Shown here piece after piece: positions 28,069 through 35,094 of a stretch of 64,000 nucleotides of DNA. Each line of letters opens with the position of its first letter. Position 1 is the first letter of the stretch. The translations under genes were made by a program, and so were the position numbers. The stretch lies in assembly GCF_014635025.1 (NCBI RefSeq), contig NZ_BMCE01000002.1:1632399-1696398 (forward strand), in the 5' to 3' direction. Source of the stretch: Fictibacillus barbaricus (GTDB lineage: Bacteria; Bacillota; Bacilli; Bacillales; Fictibacillaceae). Below the pieces are notes generated by a model, which was given only the letters and a program-made list of their open reading frames with translations, did not search any database and was not told the DNA's origin.

Positions 28069-28675
28069 ATGATTTAATTCGTTTTTTTAGATAAATAACA
28101 ATGAATACTAAAAATAACATGATTAGAACAACGTAAATCACATTAGAATAAACGTCCATATACCCTGCAATGACTTCCCAAGATGCTCCAAAATAAGCCC
28201 CCAAATTAACAAGAACAATATTCCAAATAAATGTTCCTAGGGTTGTAAGAAGAAGAAACACACCAATGTTCATGTTTGACATGCCGGCAGGGATGGAAAT
28301 CAAGCTACGTATTAAAGGAATAAATCGACAAAAGAATACTGTCCAAGGACCGTATTTATCAAACCAAGCATCAGCCTTATGAATATCATTCTTTGACAGA
28401 CGAAGTATGTGTCCCCACTTGTCTATAACCTTTTCCATTCTTTTTACATCAAGCTGTAACCCTATCCCATAAAGGATCATAGCTCCAATTACTGACCCTG
28501 CTGTTGCTGATAAGATTACCCCTACGACATTTAGGTTTGAAGTGTTTGTCATGAATCCTCCAAAGGTTAAAATGATCTCTGATGGTATAGGAGGAAAAAT
28601 ATTTTCTAAAGCTATTAATAGCAAGATTCCCCAATATCCATATTCGTTCATAATATCGATTAACCATTTCTCCAT
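28067..28675 (-). CDS. DedA-family membrane protein
   Basis: 202-aa DedA/SNARE-associated family protein with the signatures ENIFPPIPSEIILTFGGF near the N-terminus and FFCRFIPLIRSLISIPAG in the middle, including the conserved Arg residues. DedA proteins act as lipid-carrier flippases (undecaprenyl-phosphate or phospholipid). The last codons abut a spoVR relic, so its native 3' flank has been lost. Possible neighbour role with CorA is not implied. Confidence 0.92.
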   Translation of the reverse strand: MEKWLIDIMNEYGYWGILLLIALENIFPPIPSEIILTFGGFMTNTSNLNVVGVILSATAGSVIGAMILYGIGLQLDVKRMEKVIDKWGHILRLSKNDIHKADAWFDKYGPWTVFFCRFIPLIRSLISIPAGMSNMNIGVFLLLTTLGTFIWNIVLVNLGAYFGASWEVIAGYMDVYSNVIYVVLIMLFLVFIVIYLKKRIKS

Positions 28676-28757
28676 AATAAACTCCTTTGTCTCTGTTAAA
28701 TAAGATTCTCTATATGCATGTAAATAAAAACTTATTGATTTTGATTATATAATCATA

Positions 28758-28798
28758 CAAAAAGCATTACCAATTTAAAGCTACTGGTAATGCTTTTG
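28758..28798 (-). terminator. terminator after the 48-aa membrane ORF
   Basis: AAAGCATTACCA / TGGTAATGCTTT perfect 12-bp arms. T-run on the minus strand. Confidence 0.75.
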
Positions 28799-28808
28799 GC
28801 TAAACCAT

Positions 28809-28955
28809 TTAAAATTCTTTTCGTTGTCTCTGTTTTTCCTTAAACCATTTTACAATGCTTGTCACACTTAAAATAGAACCGACAACTAATCCACTAAGTG
28901 TGATAAACAATGCAATGACATAACCTTCAAAAACAGAGGATTGACACGTTATCAC
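28809..28955 (-). CDS. possible small membrane protein (about 48 aa)
   Basis: Open frame ending FKEKQRQRKEF with one strong transmembrane stretch (GYVIALFITLSGLVVGSILS) and a basic tail, as in real single-span proteins. A good terminator follows the stop. The start is unclear: GTG at 28955 has no ribosome site. It may be intact with another start or the 3' end of a truncated gene. Confidence 0.4.
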   Translation of the reverse strand: MITCQSSVFEGYVIALFITLSGLVVGSILSVTSIVKWFKEKQRQRKEF

Positions 28956-28985
28956 CTATGGCATATAGTGTGGTTAGTTGAATAA

Positions 28986-29150
28986 AGTCTTCTGTTAGGT
29001 GAGGCTCCTGTATAGAGATATGCTGCTGCCCAAAAATGTCGAGAGACGCCAATGGGTCAACAGGAAAGATCGGATTAAGGTCTTTTTTAACGTAGCTGGT
29101 GAAAACCTATGCTATACAGTGCTAAAACTCAACATGGGGGGACTTTGTAG
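28986..29150 (+). ncRNA. M-box (ykoK) magnesium riboswitch
   Basis: The blocks CTGTTAGGTGAGGCTCCT, ATGCTGCTGCCC, GTCGAGAGACGCCAATGGG and TCAACAGG occur in M-box order. A terminator follows at 29170-29203 and corA lies downstream, so Mg2+ binding should switch off CorA synthesis. Confidence 0.95.
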
Positions 29151-29169
29151 TAGTATTAATATTGCTATC

Positions 29170-29203
29170 GAAGCTCCTTTTTGATTAAAGGGAGCTTTTT
29201 TTA
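29170..29203 (+). terminator. expression-platform terminator of the M-box
   Basis: AAGCTCC / GGGAGCTT stem followed by TTTTTTT. Confidence 0.85.
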
Positions 29204-29220
29204 TTGGAGGTGAGGATACA

Positions 29221-29304
29221 GTGAGTTCAGATGACCCCAATTCGGACTATTCATATTTATTTAAAATGACGCTACAAAGGTGCTTTTTGTATCCTCGCTA
29301 TTAA
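29221..29304 (+). CDS. possible 27-aa leader peptide between M-box and corA
   Basis: GTG-initiated ORF (starts VSSDDPNSDYSYLF, ends CFLYPRY) with a strong ribosome site GGAGGTGAGG 5 nt upstream. GAGGATACA (29212-29220), overlapping that ribosome site, is perfectly complementary to TGTATCCTC (29288-29296) at the ORF's 3' end, so the RNA can fold to hide the start. It may act as a second control layer on corA, but no homologue was recognised. Confidence 0.4.
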   Translation: MSSDDPNSDYSYLFKMTLQRCFLYPRY

Positions 29305-29363
29305 CTAAAACCGAGAATATATACAACACCTTTCATAGGATTAATCCCAGAAGAGGTGAAAGT

Positions 29364-30335
29364 ATGATTAAGACATATTTTTATGACCATGAGTTACAAG
29401 AAACTAAAATTGATATTGATTTATCTAAAACAAAGGATTACTTAAAAAACCCTGACAATCTATTGTGGATTGATCTTTTCGACCTAAGTATACAGGAATT
29501 AAAAGAAGTAGCTAATATTTTCGATTTCCATCCATTAGCCATAGAAGACTGTCTACATGACAGCCCCAGAGCAAAAGTGGATAATTACGAGGATTATAAG
29601 TTTTTTGTCTTTCACGCTTTGCGTTATAACGAGGAAAGTGATAACGAAATCACGACCCTAGAACTAAATGTTTTTGTAGGTGCAAACTACGTCGTAACCA
29701 TTCATAAACACAAGCTAAAGTGGCTGGGTAAGATGGATGCCATTTGTTCCAAACATACGAGATATATGGACAAGGGAGCAGATTTCCTTTTATATGCTCT
29801 AATTGACGGTATCACTGACGAGTATTTTCCTATTTTAGATCGCATCAGTATCCGTATTGATGAATTAGAGAATGAAATCTATGATGAAGAGGTTCGTGGA
29901 GTAACTGAAGAGTTCCTTGCTTTAAAAAGGACTATCATTTTAATACGCCGAGTTATCCTTCCTCAACGTCGGATCTTCTTAACCGTTGATGGCAAGTGGA
30001 AATTTGATATTCGGGAAGAAAACGTTCCTTTTTATACCGACTTGATAGACCATCTGGAACGGATCGTGGATTCAACAGAAACCTTTAGGGATTTAGTAAA
30101 CAGTGCGTTAGACACTTATTATTCGATCATCAACGCGAAGTCTTCTGAAAAACTAAATGTCTTAACACTAATTTCTACAATCATGTTACCTCTAACGTTT
30201 GTAACAGGCTTCTTCGGAATGAATGTCCCTTTACCCTTTCAGGATAATCCTAGATCTACTATTGTGATTTTTGTATTTTTAATAATATTGACTTGGGGAA
30301 TGTGGAGATACTTTAAGAAAAATCAGCTTTTATAA
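29364..30335 (+). CDS. corA: CorA-family magnesium transporter
   Basis: 323 aa from the ATG at 29364 (AGAGGTGAAAG upstream). Soluble N-terminal domain, long helix, then two C-terminal transmembrane helices with the GMN signature in FVTGFFGMNVPL and the basic tail MWRYFKKNQ. Pentameric channel for Mg2+ and sometimes Co2+/Ni2+. The M-box riboswitch upstream shows Mg2+-repressed expression. Its 3' side meets spoVR relic copy 3 and its terminator. Confidence 0.95.
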   Translation: MIKTYFYDHELQETKIDIDLSKTKDYLKNPDNLLWIDLFDLSIQELKEVANIFDFHPLAIEDCLHDSPRAKVDNYEDYKFFVFHALRYNEESDNEITTLELNVFVGANYVVTIHKHKLKWLGKMDAICSKHTRYMDKGADFLLYALIDGITDEYFPILDRISIRIDELENEIYDEEVRGVTEEFLALKRTIILIRRVILPQRRIFLTVDGKWKFDIREENVPFYTDLIDHLERIVDSTETFRDLVNSALDTYYSIINAKSSEKLNVLTLISTIMLPLTFVTGFFGMNVPLPFQDNPRSTIVIFVFLIILTWGMWRYFKKNQLL

Positions 30336-30353
30336 AAAACAGCGAAAAGCACG

Positions 30354-30470
30354 CCGCAGCGTGCTTTTTACTTTTCCTATTAAACACTTGTTTAATTTTT
30401 AGAGATACTTCCGATGCACCGTCTTCCCGTCAAAGGTTAACAACACAGACTTCTGTTCGATCTTCGTCTC
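30354..30470 (-). pseudogene. spoVR 3'-end relic plus terminator (copy 3)
   Basis: Minus strand 30470-30399 encodes ETKIEQKSVLLTFDGK then TVHRKYL and a stop: 23 codons of the SpoVR C-terminus with two replacements against the intact gene (P to S, F to L). The following TATTAAACACTTGTTTAAT stretch and GCACGCC/GCGTGC hairpin (30354-30376) match the other copies. Silent changes are many, so it seems to derive from an older or different spoVR allele. Confidence 0.92.
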
Positions 30471-30634
30471 ATAACTCACAAGTTACCTTTGATTTCTTTT
30501 CAGATTATCTTCAAATAAGTTTCATACTGTTCATTGTTGAATTTTTTATTTCACAGTATTGTTTTTATTTAACCATGGACATACTTATTGATGTTAGTTT
30601 TTAAGGCATTTCTTAAAAAGTGGAGGAATCCAAT

Positions 30635-30913
30635 ATGTCTAATGAAATTGATCTTTCTGTTCAAACGCAAATGAAAAATATTTGGCAAAACACTTGTGGG
30701 TCATGGCAAAATTGTACGGAAACAACTATTCAGTCGTTCTTAGCACAATGCCAAGAAAAAAATATAGATCCGCAATTTGTTATGAGTTGGGTTGAACAAC
30801 ATAAGACACAAATACCTGACTGGACTGCCATTTCAAAAGTATCTCTTGACTGGGTTAATCAGCATACTTCAACTGGTTCACCTATTTCATTTACTGAAAA
30901 GGATAATCTTTAA
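30635..30913 (+). CDS. hypothetical protein (92 aa)
   Basis: ATG at 30635 with GGAGG 9 nt upstream. A Trp/Gln-rich, soluble, probably helical protein (NIWQNTCGSWQNCTETTIQS; SWVEQHKTQIPDW). No family recognised and no membrane segment. It has its own terminator at 30920-30952. It is the first gene of the block between spoVR relics 3 and 2. Confidence 0.65.
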   Translation: MSNEIDLSVQTQMKNIWQNTCGSWQNCTETTIQSFLAQCQEKNIDPQFVMSWVEQHKTQIPDWTAISKVSLDWVNQHTSTGSPISFTEKDNL

Positions 30914-30919
30914 TCAGTG

Positions 30920-30952
30920 AAAAAGGACCACCAGAAGGTGGTCCTTTCTTAT
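30920..30952 (+). terminator. terminator of the 92-aa protein gene
   Basis: AAAGGACCACC / GGTGGTCCTTT stem followed by a T-run. Confidence 0.85.
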
Positions 30953-31012
30953 TAGACAAACTTCACAAAAACAGGTATTCTCAAAAGCCCTTCCTTCGTG
31001 TAATTCCTATAT

Positions 31013-31232
31013 TTAACAAGTGCAGCAAACACTAGGTTTCAGGTATACAATATCCTCAGTTTCGTTCGTAACCAATTCATCCGCAACTCGGTATAGAATA
31101 GATGATGCTTTTGCTCTTATTTATGCCTTTTTTCGTAAAGACGTAAAAATATAGTTCCCTTCGAGCCTGCGGAGGTACAAATTCGGTTATCCCAAATGGT
31201 CTTGTGTCACCGTCCTCTACTTTAGGAAGAAA
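31013..31232 (-). pseudogene. frameshifted relic of an unknown gene
   Basis: Two coding-like stretches in different frames join around 31113: PKVEDGDTRPFGITEFVPP continuing to YFYVFTKKG, and then RAKASSILYRVADELVTN continuing to VYLKPSVCCTC and a stop. Amino-acid composition is protein-like in both, but no start or ribosome site remains. Family not recognised. The remaining bases of the 30.95-31.2 kb gap show nothing else. Confidence 0.4.
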
Positions 31233-31402
31233 TGAATGAAGAACTCAATTATCGTTTAAACTTAGCTAAGAATCATTTTCAAGATTTATTACAACACGAC
31301 CCTAAAGCAGCAGATTATCTTTTATCCAATTTTGAAAATGGAATTGAATGGTTCATAAAAAATAAAAACAGTATAGGGTACAATACCGATGCTGTTTTTT
31401 AA
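31232..31402 (+). CDS. hypothetical small protein (56 aa)
   Basis: ORF MNEELNYRLNLAKNHF... ending GYNTDAVF, mostly helical and soluble (LLQHDPKAADYLLSNF). AGGAAGAA lies directly before the ATG, a close but usable ribosome site. No family recognised. It runs toward the Cys-rich peptide gene on the other strand. Confidence 0.45.
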   Translation: MNEELNYRLNLAKNHFQDLLQHDPKAADYLLSNFENGIEWFIKNKNSIGYNTDAVF

Positions 31403-31415
31403 ATTTCCAAACCTA

Positions 31416-31595
31416 TTACGGACAACAAGACATTTTGACTTCTTTTTCATCAACGCAGCAGTTTTCTTGTTGGTTACTTGCCTCAGATTCACAACATACA
31501 GTATTTTCTTTTTCGTTTACTTCGATTATCTGAACACTACAACAACCAGCATCTTTTTCTTTTTTGTTTCCCATGATAATTTTAATAAAGCTCAT
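31416..31595 (-). CDS. Cys-rich small protein downstream of arsP
   Basis: 59 aa from the ATG at 31595, which has AAAGGAGGTGAT upstream. Four vicinal Cys pairs (AGCCSV, TVCCES, ENCCVD, MSCCP) among many acidic and Lys residues suggest a trivalent arsenic- or metal-binding peptide. It starts 37 bp after the arsP stop in the same operon. I do not know a characterised homologue; a metallochaperone or sequestration role is inference. Confidence 0.75.
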   Translation of the reverse strand: MSFIKIIMGNKKEKDAGCCSVQIIEVNEKENTVCCESEASNQQENCCVDEKEVKMSCCP

Positions 31596-31632
31596 CAACT
31601 ATCACCTCCTTTCAAAGGATAAAAACAAACAA

Positions 31633-32499
31633 TTATACGAGATAGAAGATAAATCCAGAAATCGTGGACATCGCCATGACGGATAGAACAAACATAATCA
31701 CGAGTTCTTTTTTGAATATGGATTTTAACAAGATCAATTCTGGTAAACTCGCTCCTGCGGAACTGATCATTAAGGCCATTACTGGACCTAATGCCATCCC
31801 TTTTCCGATCAGCACTTGCGAGATTGGTATCATACTGGAAAGTCGGATATAAAGGGGTATACCAACGATCGCTGCAATCGGAATGAGCCACCAGTTATCA
31901 CTTCCGAATGTACTCGCGATCCAATTGGTCGGAACCATTCCATGAATGACAGCTCCAATAGCTGCACCAATGATGAGGTAAGGGTAAACACTTTTCATGA
32001 GATCAAGCGTCTCTCTTAATGCTGCTTTTACGTTGAACTTTTTGTTTTCCTCCTCGTATCCCTTCATCACTACGTTCTTGACCGACTTTTCAAACCCAAG
32101 AGCAGCAAGTGTAAATCCGATGATTACTGAGAATACAGCGGTGGTGATTGTATAGAGTATCGTGACCTTCCACCCTAAGACAACTCCCATTATCGTGATG
32201 ATGGTAGGGTCTAGAACTGGCGAAGAGAACAGGAAAATCATAACGATTGAGAAGGGCATCTTCTTCTTCAACATGTTCACTACGACAGGGATTGTTGAGC
32301 AAGAGCAAAACGGTGTAACAAAGGCAAAGATCAAGGCAAAGAGTGCGGCTAATCCTTTGTTCTTGCCACCCAAATACTTCTCTACTTTTTCATAAGGAAT
32401 ATAAGATTGAAGCAAATTGATGACGAACGAGATAACAACGAACAGTACTGTTAGTTCTAATGCAATACTCAAAAAACTTTTCAACGTTTCCATCCACAT
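31633..32499 (-). CDS. arsP: ArsP-type organoarsenical permease (DUF318/PF03773)
   Basis: 288 aa with about eight to ten hydrophobic helices. The family hallmark TPFCSCSTIPVV with paired Cys is at residues ~61-72. ArsP permeases export trivalent organoarsenicals such as methylarsenite. It lies in an operon arsR - 57-aa ORF - arsP - Cys-rich peptide, with an arsenic-type ArsR, supporting an arsenic role. Other PF03773 members have different substrates, so this is likely but not certain. Confidence 0.85.
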   Translation of the reverse strand: MWMETLKSFLSIALELTVLFVVISFVINLLQSYIPYEKVEKYLGGKNKGLAALFALIFAFVTPFCSCSTIPVVVNMLKKKMPFSIVMIFLFSSPVLDPTIITIMGVVLGWKVTILYTITTAVFSVIIGFTLAALGFEKSVKNVVMKGYEEENKKFNVKAALRETLDLMKSVYPYLIIGAAIGAVIHGMVPTNWIASTFGSDNWWLIPIAAIVGIPLYIRLSSMIPISQVLIGKGMALGPVMALMISSAGASLPELILLKSIFKKELVIMFVLSVMAMSTISGFIFYLV

Positions 32500-32521
32500 G
32501 ATTTTTCTTCTCCTTTTTTAA

Positions 32522-32695
32522 TCATGCACAGCAAACTTGCCTAGTTTGATTTGTCGTTTTTTTTGCAAATAACGAATGGAAAAAGAGAACTGGCCGTTTC
32601 TTTTTTGATGAATAAAGTTCTCTTCTTTCTCTTGCTATCTGCTCCATTTCTCTTTGTTTCATCTCAATCATCTTTTCAAGGTAATAAAGATTCAT
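32522..32695 (-). CDS. small basic protein ending in CysCys (57 aa)
   Basis: ATG at 32695 preceded by AAAGGAGG. Starts MNLYYLEKMIEMKQREMEQI (helical, charged) and ends TRQVCCA, so it carries a vicinal Cys pair like its operon neighbours. It lies between arsR and arsP, 22 bp before arsP, and directly downstream of an ArsR-type dyad at 32727-32744. No family recognised. Confidence 0.6.
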   Translation of the reverse strand: MNLYYLEKMIEMKQREMEQIARERRELYSSKKKRPVLFFHSLFAKKTTNQTRQVCCA

Positions 32696-32726
32696 AAGGT
32701 TTAACCTCCTTTATAGATCAAAAAAC

Positions 32727-32744
32727 TTTGATGTATATATCAAA
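32727..32744. promoter_or_regulatory. ArsR-type operator upstream of the 57-aa ORF and arsP
   Basis: Palindrome TTTGAT-N6-ATCAAA, same half-site as the dyads upstream of arsR. An ATCAA/TTGAT copy overlaps it on the right. Confidence 0.65.
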
Positions 32745-32796
32745 AAAAATTGATGTTTTTTGTAAAAATGAAGCACTACCAAGAGTAGTACATCAC

Positions 32797-33129
32797 TTAA
32801 CAACAAGATGGAAGGAACACACAGCATAATTGATCAGATAGTAGTCCCTTAAGTTCACTGACATTCAATGAGTAATAATTCCAGGTACCTTGCTTCTCCT
32901 TTTTAATCAAGTCAGCTTCCAATAAGATTTTTAAGTGGTATGAAAGTTTGGATTGTGGCATATCGATTATTGGCGTAAGATCACAAACACATACACTTTC
33001 TTTGACGGCCAATATATTTATGATTTGAAGTCTTTGTTGATCGGCAAGGGCTTTAAATTTCTGTTCATACTTCGCAAGGTCTGGTTTTGAAACGGATCCA
33101 TTGTTTAGTAAAGGTATTTCTTTCATCAC
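32797..33129 (-). CDS. arsR: ArsR-family arsenic-responsive repressor
   Basis: 110 aa. Winged helix with the metal-site motif VCVCDLTPI in the recognition helix region, typical of As(III)/Sb(III) sensors, and further Cys pairs at the C-terminus (QLCCVFLPSCC) that could add ligands. Start is GTG at 33129 or ATG at 33126, both served by AGGAG. Three ATCAA-type dyads flank the gene, matching ArsR autoregulation and control of arsP and of the divergent 67-aa gene. Confidence 0.93.
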   Translation of the reverse strand: MMKEIPLLNNGSVSKPDLAKYEQKFKALADQQRLQIINILAVKESVCVCDLTPIIDMPQSKLSYHLKILLEADLIKKEKQGTWNYYSLNVSELKGLLSDQLCCVFLPSCC

Positions 33130-33142
33130 AGTATCACTCCTA

Positions 33143-33162
33143 ACATCAAAATTATTTGATGT
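33143..33162. promoter_or_regulatory. ArsR operator upstream of arsR
   Basis: Perfect dyad ACATCAAA-N4-TTTGATGT, immediately upstream of arsR. Confidence 0.75.
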
Positions 33163-33203
33163 AATTTTATTATATCCTTTATTTACTAATTTGCAACCAT
33201 TAA

Positions 33204-33219
33204 ATCAAAAAAAATTGAT
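33204..33219. promoter_or_regulatory. second ArsR-type dyad, toward the divergent 67-aa gene
   Basis: ATCAA-N6-TTGAT, the same half-site, about 70 bp upstream of the gene at 33287. Confidence 0.6.
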
Positions 33220-33286
33220 ATTTTTAAAAAAGAAGGTAAACCCTTACGAAATAGCTAATAAGTAGACAATAAGGGGGATTCATTTT

Positions 33287-33490
33287 ATGGTTATTCAACC
33301 GAATATGACACCGCAAGCAATCGTATCAATATGGACTGAGACAAGGAAGGTATTCGAAAAATATAGGCTTCCTGTCACGGATAACTCGTTATATTCATTA
33401 GTACCAAATGACATTAGTCTGCAATTATTATTAACTGAATTAAACAATTGTATAGGGAGTACCTACAATACTTGTGTAGAAGGTGGCTGA
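33287..33490 (+). CDS. small hypothetical protein, DUF542/DUF1858-like
   Basis: 67 aa with MTPQAIVSIWTETRKVFEKY, resembling the N-terminal helix-turn-helix of RIC/ScdA-type (DUF542) or DUF1858 proteins, but lacking the usual Cys pair at that site and any hemerythrin domain. A single Cys pair-like CIGS/NTCVEGG end is present. GGGGG precedes the ATG. It is divergent from arsR across shared operators, so it may be arsenic-inducible. Confidence 0.55.
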   Translation: MVIQPNMTPQAIVSIWTETRKVFEKYRLPVTDNSLYSLVPNDISLQLLLTELNNCIGSTYNTCVEGG

Positions 33491-33526
33491 AGATTACCAT
33501 ACAAGGAGTAGGTTACTCCTATTTTT

Positions 33527-34030
33527 TCAATCTACACCTACAATGTCACTTCTTCGCTCTAATAAGAGTACATCTCGCCAAATGCCGTTCATTTTCCCGA
33601 TTTTTTCTCTTCGTCCTACTTCTTTAAATCCCCATTTCTTATGTAGTCCATTACTCGATTTATTCTCAGGGAAGATACCTGCCTGCAAGGTCCAGATCCC
33701 GTTATGTTCACTTGTTTTAATTAAATTTTCCATAAGTGAGCTGCCTATCCCTTTTCCTTGTTGATTCTGTCCCACATAAATACTGACTTCAGCAACACCA
33801 GCATATACACATCGACTTGAAACGGCACTTAACGCAGCCCAACCTAAAACTTGACCTTTAGAACGGACAACTAACCGACACACTGATAAGTGGCTTTCAT
33901 CCCATTCCTCCCATGAAGGTGCGATTTGTTGAAAAGTCGCATTTCCTGTTTCGATTCCTTCAATGTAGATAGATTTCACTTGTTCCCAATCATCAGTTTG
34001 CATCTTATCAATAATTAATGATCGATCCAT
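33527..34030 (-). CDS. arsN1: GNAT acetyltransferase, ArsN1 (arsinothricin/phosphinothricin) type
   Basis: 167 aa from the ATG at 34030 (AAGGTGG 5 nt upstream). Matches the PAT/ArsN1 family: YIEGIETGNATFQ, GWAALSAVSSRCVYAGVAEV, acetyl-CoA loop QQGKGIGSSLM, TLQAGIFPENKSS and MNGIWRDVLLLERRS. ArsN1 N-acetylates arsinothricin, and relatives act on phosphinothricin. The arsR-arsP operon next door favours the arsenical substrate. Acetylation of other substrates remains possible. Confidence 0.85.
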   Translation of the reverse strand: MDRSLIIDKMQTDDWEQVKSIYIEGIETGNATFQQIAPSWEEWDESHLSVCRLVVRSKGQVLGWAALSAVSSRCVYAGVAEVSIYVGQNQQGKGIGSSLMENLIKTSEHNGIWTLQAGIFPENKSSNGLHKKWGFKEVGRREKIGKMNGIWRDVLLLERRSDIVGVD

Positions 34031-34057
34031 AACAACCACCTTTTCATTAGTATGATT

Positions 34058-34217
34058 CTAAAACTCTGACGGCTTTATGAGACTAACATCATTTGCTTCC
34101 ATCCATACTTTCTCGCAGACTTTACATGTTCACCATAAAAACGATTTGTAATAATATTACTTCCTTATGTAAGGTGTAAACCCTTCTTCAACAAACTTTC
34201 CGTTAGTGGAATATCAA
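34058..34217 (-). pseudogene. frameshifted relic of an unknown gene
   Basis: Minus strand reads FDIPLTNGKFVEEGFTPYIR in one frame, NRFYGEHVKSARKYGWKQ in the next and SLIKPSEF before a stop. All look protein-derived, but they are broken by shifts and no start is left. Family not recognised. It lies between arsN1 and spoVR relic copy 2, in the accreted zone. Confidence 0.4.
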
Positions 34218-34222
34218 AGACG

Positions 34223-34252
34223 AAAAAAGCACGCCAGCAGCGTGCTTTTTAC
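34223..34252. terminator. spoVR-type terminator, copy 2
   Basis: AAAAGCACGC / GCGTGCTTTTT stem with T-runs on both strands, followed by the shared TATTAAACACTTG stretch. Confidence 0.85.
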
Positions 34253-34277
34253 TTTTCCTATTAAACACTTGTTTCAT

Positions 34278-34914
34278 TTAAAGGTACTTCCGATGCACCG
34301 TTTTCCCGTCGAATGTAAAGAGTACGGGCTTTTGCTCGATCTTCGTCTCTATATGAACAGGGCGGCCCCATAGGTGATGGATATGCGGCAGCACCTTCTC
34401 CAGGTACTTCACATCAAGTTCCATATCTTCATAACTATGAACCAAGTATAACTCACCATTCTTCATATAATCCGCATTGTTGACCGTAATGTACGGAAAG
34501 CCTCCATTTACTCGCATACTTACGAGCTGATCACGCACTTCCTCCCACTGCTTGTCGACAATTTTATATTCTTTCCCTTGCTTCTGGAACAAGTACATGT
34601 CTTCCCGCTGAGCTAGATCCTTAGTTAAGTAGTTTCTGATAAAGGACATGTCAGATTCCAGTTCACGCACTTCAAACATTTTTTCACGTCCTGATCCTGG
34701 TTTGACGCCTTGTCGGATCAATTCTTCATCGGGGTTGTTGTAGCGTTCTTCGATGTCTTTGAAGATCTGTAATCCTAAGTAATACGGGTTGATTGATGTT
34801 TTTGACGGCTGTACGACGCCAGCGTTAAGTTTAGCGAACTCAATCGTCTCATGAGAGGTCAGGTCCATTTCTTGTAGAATTTTGGCGTGCCAGTAGCTAG
34901 CCCAGCCTTCGTTC
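34278..34914 (-). pseudogene. truncated second copy of spoVR 3' end (copy 2, ~211 codons)
   Basis: Near-identical to the 3' 45% of the intact spoVR at 36357-37766: only two amino-acid differences (V/I in [10 protein letters not shown] in VHIETK) over the last 196 residues, plus scattered silent changes. Homology stops abruptly at 34914 within NEGWASYW and unrelated DNA follows. A start at MDLTSH is possible but lacks a clear ribosome site, so it is probably not expressed. The silent changes argue for recombination with a diverged allele or some time since duplication. Confidence 0.93.
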
Positions 34915-35043
34915 TCCTAAGGATCTCAGATTTAATCCATTTAATTTATCCTCAAGGGAATGGCTTGTTGAACTAACGCACCAGTAGTTGAAGAAAATTT
35001 TGTGATTAATGGTTAGAAAACCCCATCTTTTCTATTAGCCTAT

Positions 35044-35071
35044 ACCATTCAGGACTTGACCACATATATTA
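35044..35071 (+). promoter_or_regulatory. possible sigma-K promoter of the collagen-like gene
   Basis: ACC, 16 bp, then CATATATTA: agrees with the sigma-K pattern AC-N16-CATANNNTA. A late mother-cell promoter would fit an exosporium or coat protein. Short motifs like this occur by chance. Confidence 0.4.
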
Positions 35072-35094
35072 TTAAAAACTAAAAGGGTGGACTT

